From contig JAGWXR010000004.1 in the NCBI GenBank assembly GCA_018969785.1, positions 1 to 41,910 of the forward strand: a stretch of 41,910 bases of DNA, written 5' to 3'. Shown here piece by piece: positions 8,022-17,788 of this stretch. Under the pieces are notes generated by a model. It did not search any database and had not been told where the DNA came from. It saw only the letters and a program-made list of their open reading frames with translations. The first letter of the stretch is position 1. Each line of letters starts with the position of its first letter. Position numbers and translations under genes: made by a program. The DNA is from Alphaproteobacteria bacterium (lineage in GTDB: Bacteria; Pseudomonadota; Alphaproteobacteria; Micropepsales; Micropepsaceae).

Positions 8022-8477
8022 ATGCTCGAACGGATCATCGCCTTTCTCGATGCGCGCATGGAACAGGGCGCCATCAACCCCGACCCCTTCGAACGCGCAC
8101 ATGTGGCCGTGGCAGCCCTCCTCGTCGAGGCCTCGCGCATGGACGGTCACTACGAGGCCTTTGAGCAGGGAACCATTGTCCGGATCATCCGCGACACGCT
8201 GAAACTGCCCCCGCAGAAAGCCCGGGAGCTTCTCGCGCTCGCCGACATACGCCAGGCCGGCACCTGGGACGACTGGATCTTCTGCCAGGCCGTCAAGCGC
8301 AGCTTCGACAGGGCCGAACGGACCGACATCCTGGAAAAGCTCTGGGAGATCGCGATGTCAGACGGCCAGCTGCACAACCTCGAAGCCATGATGCTCAACC
8401 GCGTGGCCGAGGAACTAGAGATCCCGCTGCCCGAACGCGAGCGCATTGCGCTGAAGGCAAAGGCCACAGCAGGCTGA
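8022..8477 (+). CDS. TerB-like (tellurite resistance TerB family) protein
   Basis: A 151-residue, largely helical cytosolic protein. The pattern HVAVAALLVEASRMDGHYEAFEQ...ILEKLWEIAMSDGQLHNLEAMMLNRVAEEL is typical of the TerB domain, with the repeated acidic turns MDGHYE and SDGQLHNLE that resemble its metal-binding acidic motif. Stand-alone TerB proteins are widespread in alphaproteobacteria without other ter genes, and their cellular role is not known; resistance to tellurite should not be assumed. The AAGG before ATG 8022 is unusually close, so a later start such as the Met near 8058 is possible, but the N-terminal MLERIIAFLDARM is consistent with the family. It converges on the nitroreductase. 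Confidence 0.8.
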   Translation: MLERIIAFLDARMEQGAINPDPFERAHVAVAALLVEASRMDGHYEAFEQGTIVRIIRDTLKLPPQKARELLALADIRQAGTWDDWIFCQAVKRSFDRAERTDILEKLWEIAMSDGQLHNLEAMMLNRVAEELEIPLPERERIALKAKATAG

Positions 8478-8497
8478 CGGGGGCTGCTCCCCGTCAG
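8474..8497. terminator. Symmetric hairpin containing both stop codons of convergent genes
   Basis: CTGACGGGG and CCCCGTCAG form a perfect 9-bp stem with a 6-nt loop. The TGA of the TerB-like gene (8475-8477) and the stop of the nitroreductase (8494-8496) are both inside the arms. There is no T-run on either side, so it may work as a weak bidirectional terminator or as 3'-end protection. Confidence 0.55.
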
Positions 8498-9165
8498 ATA
8501 CCCTTGAATGTCGCGAATTCCCCGAGCGGCGCCCGGTCGCTGCGCAGGCCGTTGATCGCCGCCTTCGGATCGATATGGCCGATGCCCATCCCGCAGAACA
8601 GCATCAGTTCGGGCGGGATCGCCAGGAACTCACCCACCGTCTTGTACCAGATCGCCCAGGCCTCCTGCGGCGCCGTATGAAGGCCATGCTCGCGCGCGAG
8701 CAGCATGATCGACTGCATGAACATGCCAAGGTCGGCCCACTGCCCCTGCTGCATCTGCCGGTCGATCGCAAAGAACATCGCGCAGGGCGCACCGAAGAAC
8801 TCGAAGTTCCGCGCGAACTGCATCAGGCGCCCGAGTTTGTCCTCGCGCGTCACCCCGATGGTCGCATACATGTCCTCGCCGACCTTGAAGCGGCGGGACT
8901 TGTAGGGCTCCTTCAGCTCCGGCGGATAGATGTTGTACTCCGTGCCCTCGCCGCGCGGGCTCGCCGACACTTTCTCCCGGATCAGCGCCTTGAAGCGCAC
9001 AAGGTCGTCCCCGCCCACCACCCACACATGCCACGGCTGCAGGTTGCCGCCCGATGGTGCCCGCTTGGCCGTTTCCAGGATCTCGCGGATGACGCGTCCA
9101 TCGACCGGCGTGTCGAGGAACGCCCGGGCCGTCAGGCGGGTATTGATGGCTTCGCTGACATTCAT
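8494..9165 (-). CDS. Nitroreductase family FMN-dependent oxidoreductase
   Basis: A 223-residue flavoprotein of the nitroreductase superfamily. The FMN-binding N-terminal motif TRLTARAFLDTPVD...ILETAKRAPSGGNLQPWHVWVV is clear, and the C-terminal FCGMGIGHIDPKAAINGLRSDRAPLGEFATF matches the end of this family. Members reduce nitroaromatics, quinones, flavins or enones with NAD(P)H; the physiological substrate cannot be told from sequence. I start at ATG 9165 (MNVSEAINTRL, the family's usual N-terminus) with AAAGG 12 bp upstream; the track adds four codons from a GTG at 9177. It follows gyrB by about 18 bp on the same strand and may be co-transcribed with it. Confidence 0.85.
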   Translation of the reverse strand: MNVSEAINTRLTARAFLDTPVDGRVIREILETAKRAPSGGNLQPWHVWVVGGDDLVRFKALIREKVSASPRGEGTEYNIYPPELKEPYKSRRFKVGEDMYATIGVTREDKLGRLMQFARNFEFFGAPCAMFFAIDRQMQQGQWADLGMFMQSIMLLAREHGLHTAPQEAWAIWYKTVGEFLAIPPELMLFCGMGIGHIDPKAAINGLRSDRAPLGEFATFKGI

Positions 9166-9183
9166 GATGCGCAGCACCCTTTC

Positions 9184-11619
<2,436 letters not shown>

Positions 11620-11657
11620 TCAATCAGTTTCAATGAGCCCGCTTCCGCAGGCAGCAA

Positions 11658-12881
11658 TCACAAGGGCCGGATCTGGCTGTCGGCGACACGCAGGAACTGC
11701 GCGCGCCCCTCCAGCGCGGCAAACAGCGGCGCATCAGTCCCGGTCAGCCAGGCCTGCACGCCAAGCGCCTCGATCTCCTCGAAAAGCGCCCGTCGGCGGA
11801 CGTCATCGAGATGGGCAGCAACCTCGTCGAGCAGCAGCACGGGCTTTTCAGGCGCCCCCGGTGCCGGCAGCGACGCCGAGGCAAGCACGATCCGTATCAG
11901 CAGCGCCTTCTGCTCGCCCGTCGAGCAACTCTCCGCCGCCCGCCCCTTCTCGCGATGGGACACGAGGAAGTCGGTCGCATGCGGCCCGTCATGGGTGCGG
12001 CCCGCATCAAGGTCGCGGCCACGGTTCGCCCTCAGGCGCGCAAGGAAGGCATCCTCCACGTCAACGGCAGCATGGGTGCCCAGCCCCTGCTCGAGGAACC
12101 CCGACAGGGCCATGTCGGCGCGTGGAAACGGCGTGCTGCCCTGCAGGTCCATCGCCGCGGCCAGCTGCGCAAGGCCCGCAAGCCGCGAGGCCGACAGGGC
12201 AACACCTGTCTCGGCCATCGTCTGCTCAAGCGCCGAGAGCCAGCCATCTCCTGCACCACTGCGCAGGGCACCGATGCGCTCGCGCATGGCAGTCTCGTAG
12301 CGGGTCCAGCGCCGTGCATGGGTCGGGTCAAAGCTCGAGATCAGCCGGTCGAGGAAACGTCGCCGCTCCGAAACGCCTTCGACGAAGATCCTGTCCATCG
12401 CAGGAGAAAGCCAGGTCAGCCGCACGTGCTGTGCCAGCTCCGCGACGCCGGCAACCGGCACGCCGTCCATCCGCACGGTCCTCTTCGCGCTGTCGCCTTC
12501 ACCCTGCCCCGGCAGGAAGCCGACACCGACCTGGAACGAACTCTCCGACGCGTTGACCGTCGCCGAGATCGCCCAGGGCCGCTCTGCGGTACCATCGCCG
12601 CCACCGCGCGCCGGCATGCGGGACAATTCGCCAAGCCGGGCACCACGCAGGCCTCGCCCGGGCGAGAACATGGACAGGGCCTCCAGCACATTCGTCTTGC
12701 CCGCACCATTCGGCCCGACCAGCACGACATGCGCCCGGTCAACCTTCAGGTCCAGCATGCCATAGGACCGGAAATTGGTCAGCATCAGCCGCGTCACGGC
12801 GCATTGCAGCACCGCTTTGTGGGCCATCGCCACCATGGGCTCCCGGACACTCATCTGTGCAGCACCCTCGACCGTGCTCAC
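11658..12881 (-). CDS. recF: DNA replication and repair protein RecF
   Basis: A 407-residue SMC-like ATPase that, with RecO and RecR, loads RecA at single-strand gaps. Walker A is GPNGAGKTN (about residues 56-64), preceded by the RecF hallmark VTRLMLTNFRSYGMLDLKV; the signature region CSTGEQKALLIRIVLASA and Walker B PVLLLDEVAAHLDDVRR are near the C-terminus. The GTG start overlaps the dnaN stop as GTGA, giving translational coupling. This puts some 28 residues before the conserved start of the family, so a later start (ATG at residue 10, 16 or 19) is also possible. Part of the dnaA-dnaN-recF-gyrB cluster. Confidence 0.95.
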   Translation of the reverse strand: MSTVEGAAQMSVREPMVAMAHKAVLQCAVTRLMLTNFRSYGMLDLKVDRAHVVLVGPNGAGKTNVLEALSMFSPGRGLRGARLGELSRMPARGGGDGTAERPWAISATVNASESSFQVGVGFLPGQGEGDSAKRTVRMDGVPVAGVAELAQHVRLTWLSPAMDRIFVEGVSERRRFLDRLISSFDPTHARRWTRYETAMRERIGALRSGAGDGWLSALEQTMAETGVALSASRLAGLAQLAAAMDLQGSTPFPRADMALSGFLEQGLGTHAAVDVEDAFLARLRANRGRDLDAGRTHDGPHATDFLVSHREKGRAAESCSTGEQKALLIRIVLASASLPAPGAPEKPVLLLDEVAAHLDDVRRRALFEEIEALGVQAWLTGTDAPLFAALEGRAQFLRVADSQIRPL

Positions 12882-13996
12882 ACCCGCATCGGCATGAGCA
12901 CGTAAAGCGCGGCATCGCCCTCGCTCTCGCGCACCAGTGTCGGCGATCCCGGATCCGAGAACAGGAATACCGCCGTCTCCCCGTCGATCCGCTCCAGGAT
13001 GTCCAGGATGTAGCGGGCGTTGAAGCCGATCTCCATCGCCGGATGCTGGTAACTGACCGGTATTTCCTCGGTGGCTGTGCCGGCTTCCGGGCTGACGACG
13101 CTCAGCACCAGCTTGCCCTTGTCGATGTTCAGGCGCACCGCGCGGGTCTTCTCGCTGGCAACAGCAGACACGCGGTCGACGGCAGCCTTGAGCTCGTCGC
13201 GATTGACCTCGAGCGCCTTGTCATTGCCGGTGGGAATGACGCGCTGGTAGTCCGGGAACGTGCCGTCGATGAGCTTCGAGGTCAGCGTCAGCGATGCAAG
13301 CTTGAAGCGCACCTTCGTGTCCGAGAGCGAAACCTCGACCTCGCTATCGGCATCCTCGAGCAGCTTTCGCACCTCGTTGATGGCCTTGCGCGGGATGATC
13401 ACGCCAGTGACTTCGTTGGCGCCCTTGGGCGCCGGCAGCTCGAACCGCGCAAGCCGGTGCCCATCCGTCGCAACCGCCTTCAGGAGCACCTTGCCCTTCT
13501 CGCCATGGGCATGCAGGTAGATGCCGTTCAGGTAGTGCCGCGTCTCCTCCGTCGACACCGCAAAGCGCGTCTTGTCGATGAGCGCGACGAGTTCGGGCAC
13601 GGAAAGCTTGAACATGTGCGGCAGCGTGCCGGGCGGCATCGCCGGGAAATCATCCTTTGGCAGCGCCTGCAACTGGAAGCGCGACCGGCCGGCCGACAGC
13701 ACCAGCCGCCCATCCGCCTCGGCGAATTCCAGCTGGACCTGCGCCCCCTCCGGCAACTTGCGCACGATGTCGTAGAGCGTATGCGCCGACACGGTCGTCG
13801 CACCGCCACGCGACACGTCGGCATCGACGGTCTCGACGACCTCGATATCCATGTCGGTCGCCGTCAGCGAAAGTTTGCCCTCCCGCGCCTGCAGGAGCAC
13901 GTTGGACAGGATGGGGATCGTGTTGCGTCGTTCGACGACGCTCTGCACGTGGTTCAGCGACTTGAGGAAGCTAGCCCGCTCGATCGTTATGCGCAT
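12878..13996 (-). CDS. dnaN: DNA polymerase III beta subunit (sliding clamp)
   Basis: 372 residues, the usual size of the ring-forming processivity clamp. The N-terminus MRITIERASFLKSLNHVQSVVERRNTIPILSNVLL and the phrase TATDMDIEV identify it at once, and the C-terminus ends with the family pattern ALYVLMPMRV. Two clamps form a ring around DNA and tether polymerase III and other repair and replication proteins. It lies downstream of dnaA with about 200 bp between, which contain hairpins and a good -10 box, and its stop overlaps the recF start. Confidence 0.98.
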   Translation of the reverse strand: MRITIERASFLKSLNHVQSVVERRNTIPILSNVLLQAREGKLSLTATDMDIEVVETVDADVSRGGATTVSAHTLYDIVRKLPEGAQVQLEFAEADGRLVLSAGRSRFQLQALPKDDFPAMPPGTLPHMFKLSVPELVALIDKTRFAVSTEETRHYLNGIYLHAHGEKGKVLLKAVATDGHRLARFELPAPKGANEVTGVIIPRKAINEVRKLLEDADSEVEVSLSDTKVRFKLASLTLTSKLIDGTFPDYQRVIPTGNDKALEVNRDELKAAVDRVSAVASEKTRAVRLNIDKGKLVLSVVSPEAGTATEEIPVSYQHPAMEIGFNARYILDILERIDGETAVFLFSDPGSPTLVRESEGDAALYVLMPMRV

Positions 13997-14104
13997 TGCC
14001 GGTTCCGGAGTTAGGCCTGATTGGAGGGACGCGCCGCGGGCGCAATAAGGCCCGGGCCCGCGCGAGGGGAAACCGGCGCCAGATTTCGCGGCACTGCAAC
14101 GCGT

Positions 14105-14134
14105 GATTATAACGGTTTACGGCGCCCCAAGGGA
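14105..14134 (-). promoter_or_regulatory. Candidate dnaN promoter
   Basis: Read leftward there is a perfect TATAAT (14105-14110) preceded at 18 bp by TTCCCT (14129-14134), a weak -35. It lies about 110 bp before the dnaN start and partly inside the loop of the hairpin at 14118-14158. It suggests dnaN-recF-gyrB can be transcribed separately from dnaA. Confidence 0.5.
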
Positions 14135-14158
14135 ACAGAAATCGTCCCCGGGGCGCCG
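14118..14158. terminator. GC-rich hairpin between dnaA and dnaN
   Basis: ACGGCGCCCC and GGGGCGCCGT form a perfect 10-bp stem around 21 nt, with a further GGG/CCC pairing possible inside the loop. Leftward it is followed by AAACC, not by a T-run, so simple intrinsic termination of dnaA is doubtful; rightward it is followed by TTTGT. It may act as an attenuator, processing site or 3' stabiliser. Confidence 0.45.
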
Positions 14159-14174
14159 TTTGTACTAAGGATAT

Positions 14175-14192
14175 AAGCTGTTGATACAGCTT
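14175..14192. other. Small perfect hairpin just after the dnaA stop
   Basis: AAGCTGT-TGAT-ACAGCTT, a perfect 7-bp stem with a 4-nt loop, starts 6 bp after the dnaA stop codon. No T-run follows in the dnaA direction. With the next hairpin it may protect the dnaA mRNA end. Confidence 0.45.
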
Positions 14193-14198
14193 GTCTTT

Positions 14199-15668
14199 CT
14201 AGCCCTGAGCGTCCCTGGAAGGACCCTCGCCGCCGGAAGGCGGGCGCGGAGGGGTCGTACCGCCGTCAACCGGCCAGTTCCGGATCGAAAGACGAAGCCG
14301 CTCGACCTCCTCGGCAAACGTCGGATCGATGCTCGTCAACCGCTGGATCGTCTCCACCGCATGCATCACCGTCGTGTGGTCGCGGTTGCCGAACCGGCGC
14401 CCGATCTCCGGATAGGACCGGGGCGTCAGCAGGCGTGCCAGGTACATCGCGATCTGGCGCGGCCTGACGATCGAGCGCGAGCGGTTGGGTGACTCAAGCT
14501 CGGCCACCTTGAGCCCGTAGTGCTCCGCAACCTTCTTCTTGATCTCCTCGATCGTCACCCGCCGGTCATAGGCCCGCAGGAAATCTGCGAGCCAGACATT
14601 GAGGTTCTCGATCGTCACCGGGCGAGAGCCATCGCTGCTCTGGGTCACGACCCGCGTCAGCGCACCCTCGAGCTCCCGCGTGTTGGTCGCGATGCGCTGC
14701 GCCATGAAGTGCGCAGCCTCCGAATTCAGCACGAAGCCCGGCCGCTCCTTGGCCATCTGCCGCGCCTTCGACTCCAGGATCGCAAGCCGCAGTTCGAAAT
14801 CCGTCGCCTGGATTTCGATCGACGCCCCGCTCATGAGGCGCGAGCGCGCGCGGTCCGACATGCTCTCGAAAAGCGACGGCGAGCGGTCGGCCGACAGGAT
14901 GATCTGCTTCTGCTGGTCAAGCAGCGAGTCGAGCGCAGCGACAAGCTCTTCCTGCGTGGCTTCCTTGCCGATGAGGAAATGAAGGTCGTCGATCAGCAGC
15001 ACGTCGACGTTGCGAACCAGGTTCTTGAAAGACAGCGTGTCATTGGCCTTGATGGCCGTGATGAACAGCCGCATGAAGTTCTCGGCAGAAATCAGCATCA
15101 CCCGCAGGCTGGGATTGCGCAGCAGCTTCTGGCGGGCGATCGCATGCATGAGGTGGCTCTTGCCAAGCCCCGTCGCCCCGAACAGGAACAGCGGATTGGC
15201 AACCGGAACGTCACTCTCGGCAACACGGCGCGCCTCATGGAAGGCAATCTGGTTTGTCCGCCCGATCACGAAGCTCTCGAACGTATAGGCGGGATTGAGC
15301 GGGGAGGAACCCTCCACCAGCGGAAGCTCGACCGGGAGCACGTCGGCGGTCGTGGGGCGCACCGGGTTCACCGGCTGCGCCGCCCGCGGGCGCATGTCGA
15401 CGACGAATTCCACCGCACCGAAGGCAGGGATCATTTCCGCGATCATGTTGGCGATGCGCTCGCCATGGCCTTCCACGATCTTGTCACGCTCGAAATGGCT
15501 GTTGCAGGCGATCACGACGCGGCCATCCTTGGCCGCCACAAGCCTGAGCGGATCAATCCAGTACTGGAAACGCTGCGCGCCAAGCTCCAGCTTCAGACGC
15601 TCGCGCACGCGCTGCCACACAACCTCGACTTGATCTGCGACGGGGGATTTTGCTTCCTGAGAGGTCAC
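14199..15668 (-). CDS. dnaA: Chromosomal replication initiator protein DnaA
   Basis: 489 residues. Domain I (about 1-90, VWQRVRERLKLELGAQRFQYWIDPL) recruits partners; domain III is the AAA+ ATPase with Walker A GATGLGKS (164-171) and Walker B LLIDDLHFL (from 224); domain IV binds DnaA boxes through PRQIAMYLARLLTPRSYPEIGRRFGNRDHTTVMHAV. It opens the chromosomal origin. The start is GTG at 15668, supported by GAAGGG about 10 bp upstream. Odd point: after the usual end of domain IV there is a tail of about 20 Gly/Pro-rich residues (DGGTTPPRPPSGGEGPSRDAQG). The upstream 890 bp are gene-free. Confidence 0.98.
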   Translation of the reverse strand: MTSQEAKSPVADQVEVVWQRVRERLKLELGAQRFQYWIDPLRLVAAKDGRVVIACNSHFERDKIVEGHGERIANMIAEMIPAFGAVEFVVDMRPRAAQPVNPVRPTTADVLPVELPLVEGSSPLNPAYTFESFVIGRTNQIAFHEARRVAESDVPVANPLFLFGATGLGKSHLMHAIARQKLLRNPSLRVMLISAENFMRLFITAIKANDTLSFKNLVRNVDVLLIDDLHFLIGKEATQEELVAALDSLLDQQKQIILSADRSPSLFESMSDRARSRLMSGASIEIQATDFELRLAILESKARQMAKERPGFVLNSEAAHFMAQRIATNTRELEGALTRVVTQSSDGSRPVTIENLNVWLADFLRAYDRRVTIEEIKKKVAEHYGLKVAELESPNRSRSIVRPRQIAMYLARLLTPRSYPEIGRRFGNRDHTTVMHAVETIQRLTSIDPTFAEEVERLRLSIRNWPVDGGTTPPRPPSGGEGPSRDAQG

Positions 15669-16150
15669 TTTTCTTTTTCCCTTCTATTGCATTGCCTCTT
15701 CGGCCTCGCAGCGTCGGGAAGCTACATTTTCCCGCACCGGCAAAGGCCGCTTACTGTCTGCACGTCTCGCGGAGGCGCAGGCCTTCACCTGTCCAAAGGA
15801 CCCCTTCCACCGGGTCCATCCGCCTTCTGCTGGGAAATGAAGGCCGGACCACCACCCGACCAACACGAACGCCCCAAAACTCGAACCTTCCGGCCTTTAC
15901 GCCCTGCCCTTGTCGGAAAGACGGGCAGAACCGGACACAAGACGACTTCCTGCTGCCCGACACGCAGGCAACACTGACCTTCCGCGGCGAACACGCCACG
16001 AAGCTTCAACGCGATACCCTGGATTGTTGCCCGGACCGGGCGATGAACTAGAAGACTGCAGGAAGCGAAACACGGCTTCCAAACACACCCACCGAACGAA
16101 CTGGAACCACTGTTTTTGTCATTGGCTTAATCCGCGTTCCAAGCGACTGT

Positions 16151-16158
16151 TTAACCAT
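16151..16158 (+). promoter_or_regulatory. CtrA-like half-site TTAACCAT
   Basis: An exact match to the TTAACCAT half-site described for the alphaproteobacterial cell-cycle regulator CtrA. It lies upstream of dnaA. A single 8-bp match can be chance; two more exist at 33478 and 34133. Confidence 0.35.
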
Positions 16159-16324
16159 AATCCAACATCCCGACGCGTATCAAGAAGAATTTGCGAAACG
16201 GAATCCCCGAAACGCTTGAGCGCGTCATTAAATGCGATTCACGGTGATGAAGATCCAACACTGTGAATGCGCACATGGCGCGCACGCCACATAGAAAAAC
16301 ACAGGCGTTTCTTGCGACAGGAGA

Positions 16325-16353
16325 AATCTAGGCGCGCGCCACATCATGGTCAA
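16325..16353 (-). promoter_or_regulatory. Candidate leftward promoter upstream of dnaA
   Basis: Read leftward: TTGACC (16348-16353), 17-bp spacer, TAGATT (16325-16330). The -35 is flanked by perfect inverted heptamers GCCACAT (16338-16344) and ATGTGGC (16353-16359). If used for dnaA it gives a leader of about 650 nt. Confidence 0.45.
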
Positions 16354-16373
16354 TGTGGCAATGCTGTAATTAG

Positions 16374-16385
16374 TCCGTATACGGA
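16374..16385. repeat. 12-bp perfect palindrome TCCGTATACGGA
   Basis: It lies about 20 bp upstream of the candidate dnaA promoter -35 and between it and the rpsT terminator. Possible operator; no known regulator is recognised. Confidence 0.4.
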
Positions 16386-16475
16386 TCAACAACAGAAGGA
16401 CAGACGCAACGCAACGTGCGTTAAGGCGCACATCGTGCCGATGAATTGGGCAGCACCCGCACGACCTGAAAAGAG

Positions 16476-16515
16476 AAACCCCCGCAGCACCGTCGGGCGC
16501 TGCGGGGGTTTTTCA
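16476..16515 (-). terminator. Bidirectional terminator after rpsT
   Basis: CCCCCGCAGC and GCTGCGGGGG form a perfect 10-bp stem around 10 nt. Leftward it is followed by TTTCTCTTTTC and rightward by TTTTTCAG, so it can stop transcripts both ways. It ends the rpsT transcript and separates it from the dnaA region. Confidence 0.88.
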
Positions 16516-16560
16516 GTCTGTCCCGGATGCGGCCCCCGGAGGGAGCCGGACCGAAAGCCT

Positions 16561-16833
16561 TCAGGCCTTCTTCGTCATGGACCGGACCCGGCGGGTCAGG
16601 CGCGACACCTTGCGCGCCGCCGCACGCTTGTGCAGCACGCGCTTGTTGGCGCCACGAACGAGTTCGGGTTCGGCCGCGCGAAGGGCTGCCGCGGCCGCAT
16701 TGGCGTCGCCGCTGGCGATGGCTTCCTCGACATTGCGTACGAAGGTACGAACACGGCTCTTGCGGGCGACGTTCACAGCCTCGCGCCGCTTGGATTTGCG
16801 CGCGGCTTTCGCGGCTGAACGGATATTCGCCAT
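16561..16833 (-). CDS. rpsT: 30S ribosomal protein S20
   Basis: A 90-residue basic protein starting [39 protein letters not shown], the unmistakable S20 sequence, with the conserved [16 protein letters not shown] near its C-terminus. S20 binds 16S rRNA early in small-subunit assembly. AGGAGATC lies 7 bp before the ATG, a strong Shine-Dalgarno. It has its own promoter and terminator, so it is a single-gene unit. Position upstream of dnaA is common in alphaproteobacteria. Confidence 0.98.
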   Translation of the reverse strand: MANIRSAAKAARKSKRREAVNVARKSRVRTFVRNVEEAIASGDANAAAAALRAAEPELVRGANKRVLHKRAAARKVSRLTRRVRSMTKKA

Positions 16834-16880
16834 ATGGATGATCTCCTGGAAAGGCTTGCCCTGAGGCTCAGAGGGCGAAG

Positions 16881-16910
16881 CTTATAGACAGGGGCGCCGG
16901 ACCCCGTCAA
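16881..16910 (-). promoter_or_regulatory. rpsT promoter
   Basis: Read leftward: TTGACG (16905-16910), 18-bp spacer, TATAAG (16881-16886), close to the housekeeping sigma consensus and fitting for a highly expressed ribosomal protein gene. Transcription would begin about 40 bp before the rpsT start. Confidence 0.75.
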
Positions 16911-16931
16911 CCGCGAAGAGTTGCCGCGCCT

Positions 16932-17708
16932 TCAGCGGTGCTCGAACTTGGCTTTCCGCTTCTCGATGAAGGCCGCCATGCCTTCCTTTTGGTCTGCCGT
17001 GGCGAACATGGAATGGAAGACCCGCCGCTCGAAGAGAACCCCCTCGGACAGGGTGGTCTCGTAGGAACGGTTAATGGTCTCCTTGGTCATCATGGCGATG
17101 GGCATGGACATCTCGGCGATTGTATCGGCCGCCTTCAATGCCTCCGCCAGGAGATCGGCCACCGGCACAACCCGGCTCACCAGGCCCGAACGTTCCGCTT
17201 CGGCCGCATCCATCATCCGCCCGGTCAGGCACATTTCCATGGCCTTCGACTTGCCGATGAAACGCGTCAGCCTCTGGGTGCCGCCAATCCCGGGCATGAC
17301 CCCAAGCTTGATCTCGGGCTGGCCGAACTTGGCATTGTCTCCGGCAATGATGAAGTCGCACATCATGGCAAGCTCGCACCCCCCGCCAAGGGCGAACCCG
17401 GCCACCGCCGCGATGACAGGCTTGCGGCATCGCGCCACGCGCTCGTGGTGGGTGGTGATGAAGTCCTCGCCAAAGGCCTCCATGTAGGTCTTGGGCTGCA
17501 TCTCCTTGATGTCGGCGCCCGCGGCAAAGGCCTTCTCCGAACCCGTGATCACGATGCAACGGATCGCAGCGTCCCGTTCGGCGGCATCAAGTGCCGTGCT
17601 CAACTCCTGCATCAACTGGGTGTTCAGCGCATTCAGCGCCTGCGGCCGGTTCAGCGTGATCAGCCCGACCGCGCCACGAACGTCATATTTGATGGTCTCA
17701 TAGCTCAT
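16932..17708 (-). CDS. Enoyl-CoA hydratase (crotonase family)
   Basis: 258 residues, typical for a single-domain crotonase. The oxyanion-hole motifs [11 protein letters not shown] (about 60-70) and [11 protein letters not shown] (about 105-114) are present, and both catalytic glutamates of true hydratases are in place, Glu112 in GGGCELA and Glu132 in [13 protein letters not shown]. It should hydrate trans-2-enoyl-CoA to 3-hydroxyacyl-CoA in fatty acid or amino acid breakdown. The exact pathway is not shown by context, since its neighbours are mutM and rpsT; the same neighbour set occurs in other alphaproteobacterial origin regions. Start ATG 17708, 80 bp after mutM. Confidence 0.9.
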   Translation of the reverse strand: MSYETIKYDVRGAVGLITLNRPQALNALNTQLMQELSTALDAAERDAAIRCIVITGSEKAFAAGADIKEMQPKTYMEAFGEDFITTHHERVARCRKPVIAAVAGFALGGGCELAMMCDFIIAGDNAKFGQPEIKLGVMPGIGGTQRLTRFIGKSKAMEMCLTGRMMDAAEAERSGLVSRVVPVADLLAEALKAADTIAEMSMPIAMMTKETINRSYETTLSEGVLFERRVFHSMFATADQKEGMAAFIEKRKAKFEHR

Positions 17709-17788
17709 CCGCGCACCCGTCCTGTTGACGCCGGCGGTTTAGCGCGTCCCCACGAACCCGACAAGCCGAGGCCTGTCACATTTCCCGC

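Larger units (their letters stand above)
15669..16560. other. Gene-free region upstream of dnaA; candidate origin or regulatory region
   Basis: These 892 bp between dnaA and rpsT contain no believable gene; the ORFs listed there have shadow-like composition. The rpsT-proximal half is more AT-rich than its surroundings. It holds a candidate promoter (16325-16353), the heptamer GCCACAT twice plus once inverted, a 12-bp palindrome TCCGTATACGGA (16374-16385), a TTAACCAT CtrA-like half-site (16151-16158), two GANTC methylation sites (16201, 16236) and the rpsT terminator. By eye I find no 9-mer matching TTATNCACA, so calling it oriC is inference from the dnaA position only. Confidence 0.45.

Noticed and set aside
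8022-8477. Tellurite resistance operon
   Set aside because: Only a stand-alone TerB-like gene is present; no terC, terD or terZ neighbours, so a resistance role is not supported.
15798-15817. GGACCC/GGGTCC inverted repeat in the dnaA leader
   Set aside because: Six-base arms in GC-rich DNA are expected by chance and no partner signal is seen.
15650-16266. ORFs in the dnaA upstream region (15650-16051, 15910-16266 and others)
   Set aside because: Composition of random translation (many Arg, Pro, Thr, His), no usable ribosome-binding sites and mutual overlaps on both strands.
16261-16292. Possible DnaA boxes near CACA cores
   Set aside because: Each CACA or TGTG in 15669-16475 differs from TTATNCACA at three or more positions, so I do not list them as boxes.
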